6,791 nt of DNA from DASUFP01 sp036274495 (GTDB taxonomy: Bacteria > Bacteroidota > Bacteroidia > AKYH767-A > OLB10). Below are positions 1 through 6,025 of this stretch, piece by piece (position 1 is the stretch's first letter; every line of letters starts with the position of its first letter). The notes beneath the pieces were generated by a model. It was not told the DNA's origin. It worked only from the letters and a program-made list of their open reading frames with translations, and made no database searches. Position numbers and translations under genes: made by a program. The stretch lies in contig DASUFP010000120.1 of NCBI GenBank assembly GCA_036274495.1, positions 1 through 6,791 of the forward strand, written 5' to 3'.

Positions 1-1
1 A

Positions 2-1228
2 GTAGAAAAATTTTATCTTTTTTTTGACGCCTGGGGGGTAAAGCTTTTCAGCTTTACAAGAGGCGAGACCGAATATGGTATAGGCTGGCTGCCATTGGGC
101 GGTTATGTTAAAATTGCGGGTATGATTGACGAATCGCTCGACAAAGATCAGCTTTCAGGTCCCGCACAACCCTGGGAGTTCCGTTCAAAGCCCGCTTGGC
201 AGCGATTGATAGTGATGATTGCCGGAGTAACAATGAATGTAATTCTCGGAATCATCATTTTTTCTTTCACACTGCTTCACTACAAACAGGAATACCTTCC
301 AAACTCATCTGTTACAAAAGGAATTTATGCCTACAAACTGGGCGAAAAAATTGGTTTACAGGACGGAGATAAAATTTTGGCCATTAACGGAAAGTCATTT
401 GAACGTTTCGACGATCTGCTCTCATCAAGGGTTTTGTTTGGATCGGTGCTTACCGTTGACCGAAACGGACAGCAGATGGAAATTACCATCCCTGATGATT
501 TCTACAGATCGGTTACCGCCGAAGGCAGATGGAATTTTATCGGCACCGGAGATTTGTATTACGAGGTGAAGTCGGTTTCACCGGGCGATCCTGCAGCACT
601 TGCAGGCATACAACCCGGCGATAAAATTATTGCCGTAAACAACGTGAAGTTATCGGGAACAAGTGATCTCCCCGATAAACTTGCGGGATCGAAAGGACAA
701 ACCGTAACACTTACCCTGTTGAGAAACGGCAAGGAAATGCAAATAGTCTCCGGCATTACAGCCAAAGGAACCATTGGAATCGGGTACGATCCGGGCTCCG
801 CAATTGATCCCTCTTATGTTATGCGTCCCTACACAATGGTAAGTGCTATACAATACGGAACATCCGATGCATTTGAAGCACTGGTTTCAAATGTTAAAGG
901 ACTCAAGAAAATATTCACCGGCAAGGAAAAAGCAACAGACGCCGTTCAGGGACCAATAGGTATTGCACAAATTTACGGGGGCACATTTGACTGGGCCTGG
1001 TTCTGGAGAATCACCGGGTTGCTGTCGATGGTGCTTGCATTCATGAACATTTTGCCTATTCCTGCACTCGATGGCGGACATGTGATATTTCTGACAATTG
1101 AATCGGTTACCCGCCATAAGTTCAGTGATAAATTTATGGAACGTTCACAGATTGTCGGAATGGTATTGCTGCTTGCGCTGATGGCGTTTGCAATAGGAAA
1201 CGATGTTTGGAAACATGTCATCAATTAA
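2..1228 (+). CDS. rseP: RseP-type site-2 intramembrane zinc metalloprotease, 5' end cut by the window edge
   Basis: An inner-membrane protease of the S2P/RseP (M50) family, which cleaves transmembrane segments of regulatory proteins such as anti-sigma factors. The open frame reaches the left edge and 408 residues are visible, beginning VEKFYLFFDAWG. This aligns with E. coli RseP just after its HExxH zinc motif, so roughly 35-40 residues including that motif are missing because of the window, not because of a mutation. Visible numbering: the conserved LPLGGYVK segment is at about 29-36, a membrane helix at about 69-92, PDZ domain 1 at about 101-163 and PDZ domain 2 at about 189-253. The third zinc ligand is Asp357 in the LDG motif of NILPIPALDGGH (349-360), and a last membrane helix is near 383-399. 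The TTG at 95 opens an apparent shorter frame but is an internal Leu codon. In Bacteroidota this gene often follows dxr, which cannot be checked here. The next gene starts 3 bases after the stop. Confidence 0.95.
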   Translation, partial: VEKFYLFFDAWGVKLFSFTRGETEYGIGWLPLGGYVKIAGMIDESLDKDQLSGPAQPWEFRSKPAWQRLIVMIAGVTMNVILGIIIFSFTLLHYKQEYLPNSSVTKGIYAYKLGEKIGLQDGDKILAINGKSFERFDDLLSSRVLFGSVLTVDRNGQQMEITIPDDFYRSVTAEGRWNFIGTGDLYYEVKSVSPGDPAALAGIQPGDKIIAVNNVKLSGTSDLPDKLAGSKGQTVTLTLLRNGKEMQIVSGITAKGTIGIGYDPGSAIDPSYVMRPYTMVSAIQYGTSDAFEALVSNVKGLKKIFTGKEKATDAVQGPIGIAQIYGGTFDWAWFWRITGLLSMVLAFMNILPIPALDGGHVIFLTIESVTRHKFSDKFMERSQIVGMVLLLALMAFAIGNDVWKHVIN

Positions 1229-1231
1229 AGG

Positions 1232-2005
1232 ATGAGGTTATTAACCGGATTTTTTTTAATTGCGCTGCTGCTTCCCGCGAAATTGTCGGGCCAGCAACTC
1301 ACAACAGGTGACACCCTGCAGCATCACAGGGTTATATTGATCCCCTACGACCCGCGTTATTATTTATCGGACGCCGACAGGGACATCATGGAGCAGTCGA
1401 ATATGGATGCTGCGCGTTTCAGAGCCAATTTCAGACAAACCATAGACCGCAATGTACAGCGGGCCATCAACAGCTCCTATGAGTGTATCTCGCTTTTGAA
1501 CGACACCGCCGACAGACTTGAACAAACACTGGGAGAAGTAATCGGCCACACCGGTTACCGGTACGAAAAAGCTATTCCGGTAACGCCGAAAACCGGCCGT
1601 GACGGGGGATTGTTTCAGTCCAGGACATCTGACCCGAAGGATCATGCCGATTCCCGTACTGCCACACAGTATATTCCTGTTGCCGAAGATGCAATGTATA
1701 TGAGAGCCATAGTGAGTAAACCGGAAGCTTTATTTACAAAACTCAGTGAAGAATACGAGGCTGATTATTTTGTTTTTCTCACCCAGATGGAGATAAAAAC
1801 AAATTACAAATCATGCATGGATATCGCCAACAAAGTTTACCGTCGCGAAATAATGATCCACTTTACGATTTACGATAAATACGGACATTTGATTGCGGGC
1901 AGTTACGCTACCTCCTATTTTCCTTCCAATTCGAACAGCGCCGGGAAAATCATGGGCGACTGTTTTCCGGAACTCGCCTCCTATGTGGCAGGTTGTTTGC
2001 CCTGA
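1232..2005 (+). CDS. Secreted protein of unknown function, coupled to rseP
   Basis: I do not recognise a named family. The 257-residue product starts with a typical Sec signal peptide: Arg2, a hydrophobic stretch LLTGFFLIALLLP (3-15), and probable cleavage after Gly20 (KLSG|QQ). There is no lipobox cysteine, so it is probably periplasmic or exported. The mature part begins with a likely beta strand, RVILIPYDPRYYLSDADRDI (33-52), whose PYDPR and SDAD pieces look like a conserved signature. A helical region follows at about 58-105, then a poorly ordered polar stretch rich in Thr, Ser, Asp and Arg (about 115-148). The C-terminal half has likely alternating strands, YFVFLTQMEI (179-188) and REIMIHFTIYDKYGHLIAG (205-223). 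Cysteines are at 84, 195, 244 and 255. The ATG lies 3 bases after the rseP stop, with AAAGG at 1227-1231 directly against it, so co-transcription and translational coupling with rseP are likely. A link to envelope stress is inferred from position only. Confidence 0.85.
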   Translation: MRLLTGFFLIALLLPAKLSGQQLTTGDTLQHHRVILIPYDPRYYLSDADRDIMEQSNMDAARFRANFRQTIDRNVQRAINSSYECISLLNDTADRLEQTLGEVIGHTGYRYEKAIPVTPKTGRDGGLFQSRTSDPKDHADSRTATQYIPVAEDAMYMRAIVSKPEALFTKLSEEYEADYFVFLTQMEIKTNYKSCMDIANKVYRREIMIHFTIYDKYGHLIAGSYATSYFPSNSNSAGKIMGDCFPELASYVAGCLP

Positions 2006-2006
2006 C

Positions 2007-2025
2007 AAAAAGCACTCCGTGCGCT
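2007..2025 (-). terminator. Short hairpin plus T run, possible terminator of the NHL lipoprotein gene
   Basis: Read on the minus strand just past the lipoprotein stop, GCAC-GGA-GTGC forms a 4-bp stem with a 3-base loop and is followed at once by five T residues (2011 to 2007). An alternative pairing AGCGC/GTGCT, with one G-T pair, gives 5 bp. It lies in the 24-bp gap between two convergent stops. The stem is short, so this is a weak call. On the plus strand no T run follows the hairpin. Confidence 0.35.
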
Positions 2026-2029
2026 GCCA

Positions 2030-3349
2030 TTAGTCCAGCACCATTTTCCTGATAACATGGTTTTGTGTATCGGAAATAAAATAATTCCCCTGGCTGTCTC
2101 TCACAATTCCTCCCGGAGCATTAAACAAAGCAACACTACCGTCACCATCCGCAAAACCCGAAACTCCGGTTCCGGCTGCAGTTATCACCTTATTGTTACT
2201 GATAAGCCGAATACAATTGTTTGCCTGATCACAAACCAGGGTCATCTTTTGTGAGGCCGAAAGTGCTGCAGGATTTCGAAACTCTGCCACAAATGATATT
2301 CCGTTCGTGAATCCCGGCACACCATTTCCCGCATAGGTAATTACCGCACCCGATTCGGAAATGCGTCTGATGGTATGGTTGGTAAAATCGGTAACAAATA
2401 AATATCCGGTCGAATCCCACGATATGTCGAATGGTCCGTTAAATCGTGCAGCCGTTCCTGTACCATCCAGCAGGCCGGCAATGTTGGTTCCTGCAAAAGT
2501 GGATAAGATGCCCACGTTATCCAGTTTACGGATGCAGTGATTTCCATAGTCGCAAATAAATACTTGCAATAATTCACCCTTCCATTCAACTCCTGTTGGC
2601 GTATTAAGACGGGCCGCGGTAGCCGCCCCATCCACATAACCCGGAGTTGCGGGAATTCCGGCAACAGTTGAAACGCCTCCCGAAGAGGAAAGCTTTCGAA
2701 TGCAATGGTTGTCGCGGTCGGCAATATAAAACTCCTGGTTAATCCTGTCATACGTTATGTCGACCGGGTGGTTGAATTTGGCCACACCCGGAGGTCCATC
2801 CAGGAAACCATTCATTCCGGATCCTGAAAAAGTGTTGGATGTACCATTCGGATAAATAACACGAATGCGTTCATTTCCCTCATCGGCCAGGTAAATATTA
2901 TCCTGCGCGTCAATTGCCATTCCCTTTGGAAAACTATATTTGGAAGTACCGGAAGAACCATTGGCAAAGCCTTGTACCGATCCGCTGAACAGGCTAACGG
3001 TGAAAGTATAAATGAAGTTAAAAACAGGACCCGGTGCCGAGACGCCATTAAGGCTGACAGTAACACTTCCGGGGCCTGCTCCGGGAGGAACTACTGCGGT
3101 AATAGTGGTATCGGTTGACTGGAGCAGTTGAGCGATGCGGCCATTAAAGTAGACTTTCAGTTCGGTGCTGTCTTCAGAAAATCCCTTTCCGGAAATAAGC
3201 ACAACGGTACCTTTTTTTCCGGTATCAGGAGTGAGAGAATAAACGGTGGGTGCTGCCGGCTGAACATTGTCGTTGCCGGATTTATTGCAGGCGGCTATCA
3301 TAACAAAGGCAGCTGCCAAAAAAGTATAAAATATATGCTTCCCGGCCAT
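2030..3349 (-). CDS. Lipoprotein with IPT/TIG domain and six-repeat NHL beta-propeller
   Basis: A 439-residue surface or periplasmic lipoprotein. Residues 1-21 are a lipoprotein signal peptide (hydrophobic FYTFLAAAFVMIA, lipobox IAAC, lipidated Cys21), followed by a flexible Asn/Ser/Gly/Pro linker. Residues about 33-114 form an IPT/TIG immunoglobulin-like domain (LTPDTGKKGTVVLISGKGF, then VYFNG, then VPPGAGPGSVTVSL). Six NHL repeats follow, each ending in a motif like NHCIRKL. The key Asn falls at 159, 214, 270, 324, 377 and 430, a spacing of 53-56 residues, and linkers of the type AGxxxxGxxDGxxxxAxFNxP separate the repeats. Six repeats are enough to close a six-bladed propeller. Such propellers usually bind proteins or glycans, and no catalytic site is evident. 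The ligand is unknown. The ATG at 3349 puts the signal peptide exactly at the N-terminus. The gene is monocistronic here: convergent with the secreted-protein gene and divergent from the polyprenyl synthase gene. Confidence 0.93.
   Translation of the reverse strand: MAGKHIFYTFLAAAFVMIAACNKSGNDNVQPAAPTVYSLTPDTGKKGTVVLISGKGFSEDSTELKVYFNGRIAQLLQSTDTTITAVVPPGAGPGSVTVSLNGVSAPGPVFNFIYTFTVSLFSGSVQGFANGSSGTSKYSFPKGMAIDAQDNIYLADEGNERIRVIYPNGTSNTFSGSGMNGFLDGPPGVAKFNHPVDITYDRINQEFYIADRDNHCIRKLSSSGGVSTVAGIPATPGYVDGAATAARLNTPTGVEWKGELLQVFICDYGNHCIRKLDNVGILSTFAGTNIAGLLDGTGTAARFNGPFDISWDSTGYLFVTDFTNHTIRRISESGAVITYAGNGVPGFTNGISFVAEFRNPAALSASQKMTLVCDQANNCIRLISNNKVITAAGTGVSGFADGDGSVALFNAPGGIVRDSQGNYFISDTQNHVIRKMVLD
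2039..2941 (-). repeat. Six tandem NHL repeat units within the lipoprotein gene
   Basis: The coding DNA carries six diverged repeats of about 160-168 bp, seen at the protein level through the recurring pattern FNxPxGIxxDxxGNxYIxDxxNHxIRKI. The end motifs are GNERIRVI, DNHCIRKL, GNHCIRKL, TNHTIRRI, ANNCIRLI and QNHVIRKM. The units are well diverged, which suggests old duplications rather than recent slippage. Confidence 0.75.
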
Positions 3350-3365
3350 AATTATTCTAAAAATA

Positions 3366-3373
3366 CAAAATTA
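3366..3373 (-). promoter_or_regulatory. Bacteroidota -7 box (TAATTTTG) for the NHL lipoprotein gene
   Basis: Read on the minus strand, TAATTTTG matches the Bacteroidota housekeeping -7 consensus TAnnTTTG. It ends 16 bases before the lipoprotein ATG at 3349, so the mRNA leader would be only about 10 bases. No TTG/TTTG -33 element is visible at the usual 17-23 base spacing, which lowers confidence. Confidence 0.45.
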
Positions 3374-3416
3374 CGAATGAAACGGGTAGTGATGACTCCC
3401 GACAGATCAATTTACG

Positions 3417-3424
3417 TACATTTG
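3417..3424 (+). promoter_or_regulatory. Bacteroidota -7 box (TACATTTG) before the polyprenyl synthase
   Basis: TACATTTG is an exact match to TAnnTTTG on the plus strand. If used, transcription would begin at about 3428-3432, at or next to the GTG at 3431, giving a leaderless or nearly leaderless message. No clear -33 TTG is seen at 17-23 bases upstream. The box lies inside the longer candidate coding frames that start at 3377 or 3392, so it bears on the choice of start. Confidence 0.4.
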
Positions 3425-3430
3425 ACACCT

Positions 3431-4408
3431 GTGAATAACACCCTCGATACCATCAGGAAGCCTATCGAACGTGAGATGTCCGATTTTGAAGGACACTTCA
3501 GAGAAGCGATGCGCAGCAGGGTAGCCCTTCTCGACAGGATTATGCATTACATAGTCCGCAGGAAAGGCAAACAACTCAGGCCCATGTTCGTGTTTCTCAG
3601 TGCCGGGTCATTGGGAACTATCAGCGACGCAACCTATCGTGGTGCTTCATTAATTGAACTGCTGCATACGGCAACACTTGTTCATGACGATGTTGTTGAT
3701 GATTCTAATTTAAGAAGGGGTTTTTTTTCAGTTAACGCCTTATGGAAAAATAAAATTGCTGTACTGGTTGGTGATTACCTCTTGTCGAAAGGGTTGTTGT
3801 TGGCTATTCACAACCAAGACTTCAATTTACTTGAAATTGTTTCGGAGGCGGTTCGCGAAATGAGTGAAGGAGAATTACTGCAAATTGAAAAAGCCCGGAA
3901 ACTCGATATTGATGAATCCGTTTACTTCGAAATCATCCGGCAAAAAACCGCAACGCTGATTGCCTCCTGTTGTGCTGTCGGAGCGGCTTCGGTCGGAGCT
4001 TCGGAAAGTGAAATAAAACTGATGCACGAATTTGGTCAGCTCACAGGTATTGCTTTTCAGATAAAAGATGATTTGTTTGATTATGAAAAAACAAACCGTA
4101 CAGGCAAACCCTCCGGAATCGATATTCGTGACAGCAAAATGACGCTGCCGTTGATCCACTCACTGGCTGAAGCATCCGGTTCTGATCGCCGGAGAATCAT
4201 GCGGATAATTGGAGGAAAAACGCATAATGACGCAGAAATCCGTGAAGTTCTTAACTTTGTGAACTCAAAAGGCGGTATTACATATGCACGAAAGCACATG
4301 ATAAGCTATCGTGATAAGGCTTTGGAGCTTTTGAGCAGTGTTCGGCAGAGCACTTATAAAATCTCACTCGAACAGTTGGTACATTTTACCATCGATCGCG
4401 AAGTTTGA
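3431..4408 (+). CDS. ispB: Long-chain all-trans polyprenyl diphosphate synthase (IspB/HepT type)
   Basis: Extends an allylic diphosphate with isopentenyl diphosphate to make the long isoprenoid tail, in Bacteroidota presumably of menaquinone. Numbered from GTG 3431 (325 residues): GKQLRP at 46-51 (IPP binding), first Asp-rich motif DDVVD at 86-90 followed by LRRG (94-97), IRQKTATLI further on, and second Asp-rich motif DDLFD at 213-217. All Mg2+-diphosphate ligands are present. Small residues at positions -4 and -5 from the first motif (Thr82, Ala81), rather than aromatic ones, fit a long-chain product. The exact chain length cannot be read from the sequence. The frame stays open upstream to 3128, over the opposite-strand lipoprotein, but that part is not homologous. 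ATG 3377, ATG 3392 and GTG 3431 are all possible starts. GTG 3431 is preferred because VNNTLDTIRKPIEREM matches the usual N-terminus and length (about 325) and a promoter box lies just before it. ATG 3392 would give 338 residues. Confidence 0.93.
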   Translation: MNNTLDTIRKPIEREMSDFEGHFREAMRSRVALLDRIMHYIVRRKGKQLRPMFVFLSAGSLGTISDATYRGASLIELLHTATLVHDDVVDDSNLRRGFFSVNALWKNKIAVLVGDYLLSKGLLLAIHNQDFNLLEIVSEAVREMSEGELLQIEKARKLDIDESVYFEIIRQKTATLIASCCAVGAASVGASESEIKLMHEFGQLTGIAFQIKDDLFDYEKTNRTGKPSGIDIRDSKMTLPLIHSLAEASGSDRRRIMRIIGGKTHNDAEIREVLNFVNSKGGITYARKHMISYRDKALELLSSVRQSTYKISLEQLVHFTIDREV

Positions 4409-4416
4409 CCATCGTC

Positions 4417-4437
4417 CTGTGCCGAAAACCTGCACAG
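4417..4437 (+). promoter_or_regulatory. Inverted repeat after the polyprenyl synthase gene
   Basis: CTGTGC (4417-4422) and GCACAG (4432-4437) are perfectly complementary around a 9-base loop. It lies 8 bases after the polyprenyl synthase stop. No T run follows on the plus strand, so it is not a standard intrinsic terminator. It may be an mRNA 3' stem or part of a leader structure. Confidence 0.3.
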
Positions 4438-4441
4438 ATAC

Positions 4442-4460
4442 CCGGAAGCCTTCCGGCTTC
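4442..4460 (+). promoter_or_regulatory. Two mutually exclusive hairpins before the ClC gene
   Basis: CCGGAA-GCC-TTCCGG (4442-4456) is a perfect 6-bp stem with a 3-base loop. The overlapping GAAGCC-TTCC-GGCTTC (4445-4460) is a second perfect 6-bp stem with a 4-base loop. They share bases and cannot form together. They end 15 bases before the ClC start codon, close enough to affect ribosome access. No T run follows. Function is unproven. Confidence 0.35.
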
Positions 4461-4475
4461 ACACTTAATGAATAA

Positions 4476-5852
4476 ATGAAAAGATTATTTCTTTGGTTAA
4501 AACCCCTGATCAAACAATTATTTGATCGCATCAGGAATGAAAAAGTAAAGCAAAACCTGCTTCAGGCAATTCCCTTTTGGTCGGCATCACTCATTACAGG
4601 AATTATTGCCGTTTTTTATGCCAAGCTTTTTATACTGGCCGAACACCTGACATCAGCCATTATCGATTACAATGCACTGTTGTTGTTTATTGTTACTCCG
4701 GTCTGTTTTATTACTTCCTGGTATTTAGTAAAACGATTCGCACCCTTCGCAAAAGGAAGCGGCATTCCACAGGTAATGGCCGCAGTAGATCTTGCTACTC
4801 CAAAACACAATCAAAAAATCAGCAAACTGCTGAGCATAAGGATTATTTTGGTGAAGATTGTGTCGAGTATAGTAATGGTAATTGGCGGTGGAGCTATTGG
4901 TCGTGAAGGACCAACCATTCAGATTGCAGGATCGGTATTTCGTAAAATAAATGAGTCGTTGCCGGCCTGGTGGCCCAGAACATCCAAGAAGAATATGATC
5001 ATGACAGGAGCTGCCGCCGGACTGGCTGCCGCTTTTAATACGCCTTTAGGCGGAATTGTATTTGCCGTGGAAGAGCTCACCAAAATGCATATCAGCTATT
5101 TTAAGGCAGCCATATTTACCGCGGTAATCATTGCCGGTATGACCGTACAGGGTTTTCTTGGACCTTACCTCTATTTAGGTTATCCGGATGTTACAACCAA
5201 TTCGCATGTGTTAATTCTGGGGGTCGCGCTTGTTGCAATAGTTGCCGGCTTATTTGGCAGCAGCATGGCGAAAGTTATGTGGCGGATTATAAACTGGAAA
5301 AACAAATTCAAACACGATTATCAGCATATATTCTTTCTGCTGGTGTGTTCAATAATTATGGCGAGTACCGCATATCTGGTAAGTGTCGATATCTTAGGAT
5401 CGGGCAAAGACCTTATTACCCGGGTGCTGTTTGAAGACGATAAATCAATTTCGTGGTACACTCCCCTATTACGTTACCTGGGTCCGGTACTTTCCTTTAC
5501 TACCGGGGCTGCCGGCGGAGTGTTTGCACCCGGATTAAGCGGAGGTGCCAGTGTAGGTGCTTTTATGGCCTCCATTCTGGACCTGGCCGATTCGGATGCC
5601 AACCTGTTAATACTGGCGGGGATGGTTGCTTTCTTAACAGGCATTACAAGAGCGCCCTTTACATCGGCTATTCTGGTTCTCGAAATGACCGATCATAACA
5701 ACCTTATTTTACACCTGATGCTGGCCGGCATAACTGCGAATTTTGTTTCAACCGCTGTTGACAAGCAGTCCCTTTACGACCACCTCAAACAGATGTACAT
5801 AAACGAATCGCTTGATGAGGATGAGGAACTTGAAATGGTCAATAAGCCTTAA
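4476..5852 (+). CDS. ClC-family H+/Cl- exchange transporter
   Basis: An inner-membrane chloride transporter of 458 residues, similar in length to E. coli ClcA (ClC-ec1, 473), with no C-terminal CBS or RCK domain. All signature motifs are present in order: GSGIPQ at 94-99 (Ser95, equivalent to Ser107), GREGP at 142-146 (gating Glu144, equivalent to Glu148), FNTPLGGIVFAVEE at 187-200 (Glu200, equivalent to the internal proton glutamate Glu203), GGVFAPGLSGGASVG at 347-361 (Phe350, equivalent to Phe357), and Tyr434 in QSLYDHL (equivalent to Tyr445). Both glutamates needed for proton coupling are kept, which predicts a 2 Cl-/1 H+ antiporter rather than a passive channel. It lacks the changes expected of fluoride-type CLC-F proteins. 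The N-terminus is basic, and the C-terminal tail is strongly acidic (NESLDEDEELEM, 443-454). The start at ATG 4476 leaves a 67-bp gap after the polyprenyl synthase gene, so read-through from that gene is possible. Likely roles are acid tolerance or ion balance, known from the family. Confidence 0.95.
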   Translation: MKRLFLWLKPLIKQLFDRIRNEKVKQNLLQAIPFWSASLITGIIAVFYAKLFILAEHLTSAIIDYNALLLFIVTPVCFITSWYLVKRFAPFAKGSGIPQVMAAVDLATPKHNQKISKLLSIRIILVKIVSSIVMVIGGGAIGREGPTIQIAGSVFRKINESLPAWWPRTSKKNMIMTGAAAGLAAAFNTPLGGIVFAVEELTKMHISYFKAAIFTAVIIAGMTVQGFLGPYLYLGYPDVTTNSHVLILGVALVAIVAGLFGSSMAKVMWRIINWKNKFKHDYQHIFFLLVCSIIMASTAYLVSVDILGSGKDLITRVLFEDDKSISWYTPLLRYLGPVLSFTTGAAGGVFAPGLSGGASVGAFMASILDLADSDANLLILAGMVAFLTGITRAPFTSAILVLEMTDHNNLILHLMLAGITANFVSTAVDKQSLYDHLKQMYINESLDEDEELEMVNKP

Positions 5853-6025
5853 CTGTTGCTGATTTTAAAGTTTTGACTTAATCCTATTTCAAAATAAAGG
5901 AAATGATACACTTCCTGATTGTGCCGGTTTATTTATTCGCTTTTTTTTAGTATTTTGTGAATCCGGGAATTTATATTGTTTAAAATCATAGATACAATTA
6001 CATTTTGTTTCCGGAAAATCAATCT
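5853..6025. other. AT-rich intergenic region between the ClC and MscS genes
   Basis: This 173-bp gap holds weak inverted repeats only: TTTTGA (5871-5876) with TCAAAA (5889-5894), and AGGAA (5898-5902) with TTCCT (5912-5916). A run of eight T residues begins at 5941 but is about 24 bases past the second repeat. No coding frame with family resemblance was seen. It probably holds the 3' end of the ClC transcript and the promoter of the channel gene. Confidence 0.6.
5976..6007 (+). promoter_or_regulatory. Possible promoter of the MscS-type gene
   Basis: TTG at 5976-5978 is followed after 20 bases by TACATTTTG (5999-6007). This resembles the Bacteroidota pattern TTG-N17-23-TAnnTTTG, but the -7 box has one extra T. 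It ends 18 bases before the ATG at 6026. The imperfect box makes this a tentative call. Confidence 0.3.

Noticed and set aside
95..97. TTG at 95 as the start of the rseP gene
   Set aside because: The frame continues upstream to the window edge with conserved RseP sequence (VEKFYLFFDAWG and GIGWLPLGGYVK), so this is an internal Leu codon of a gene cut by the window.
2341..2751. 136-codon frame on the minus strand
   Set aside because: It overlaps the lipoprotein gene in another frame on the same strand, and its product is low-quality sequence with no domain. The NHL repeats are clearly in the long frame.
3128..3430. Open frame upstream of the polyprenyl synthase, starting with TTG at 3128
   Set aside because: It lies antisense to the N-terminal half of the lipoprotein gene, the translated residues have no family resemblance, and it crosses the likely promoters. 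It is a chance open frame.
4380..4387. TACATTTT near the end of the polyprenyl synthase gene as a promoter for ClC
   Set aside because: It misses the final G of TAnnTTTG, lies inside coding sequence and is about 90 bases from the ClC start. It is more likely a chance match.
4468..4479. Tiny upstream frame ATG-AAT-AAA-TGA overlapping the ClC start codon
   Set aside because: Three codons in AT-rich sequence are easily produced by chance, and there is no sign of a regulatory leader peptide.
5898..5948. AGGAA/TTCCT repeat followed by eight T residues as a terminator of the ClC gene
   Set aside because: The stem is only 5 bp with a 9-base loop, and the T run begins about 24 bases later, so it does not fit an intrinsic terminator.
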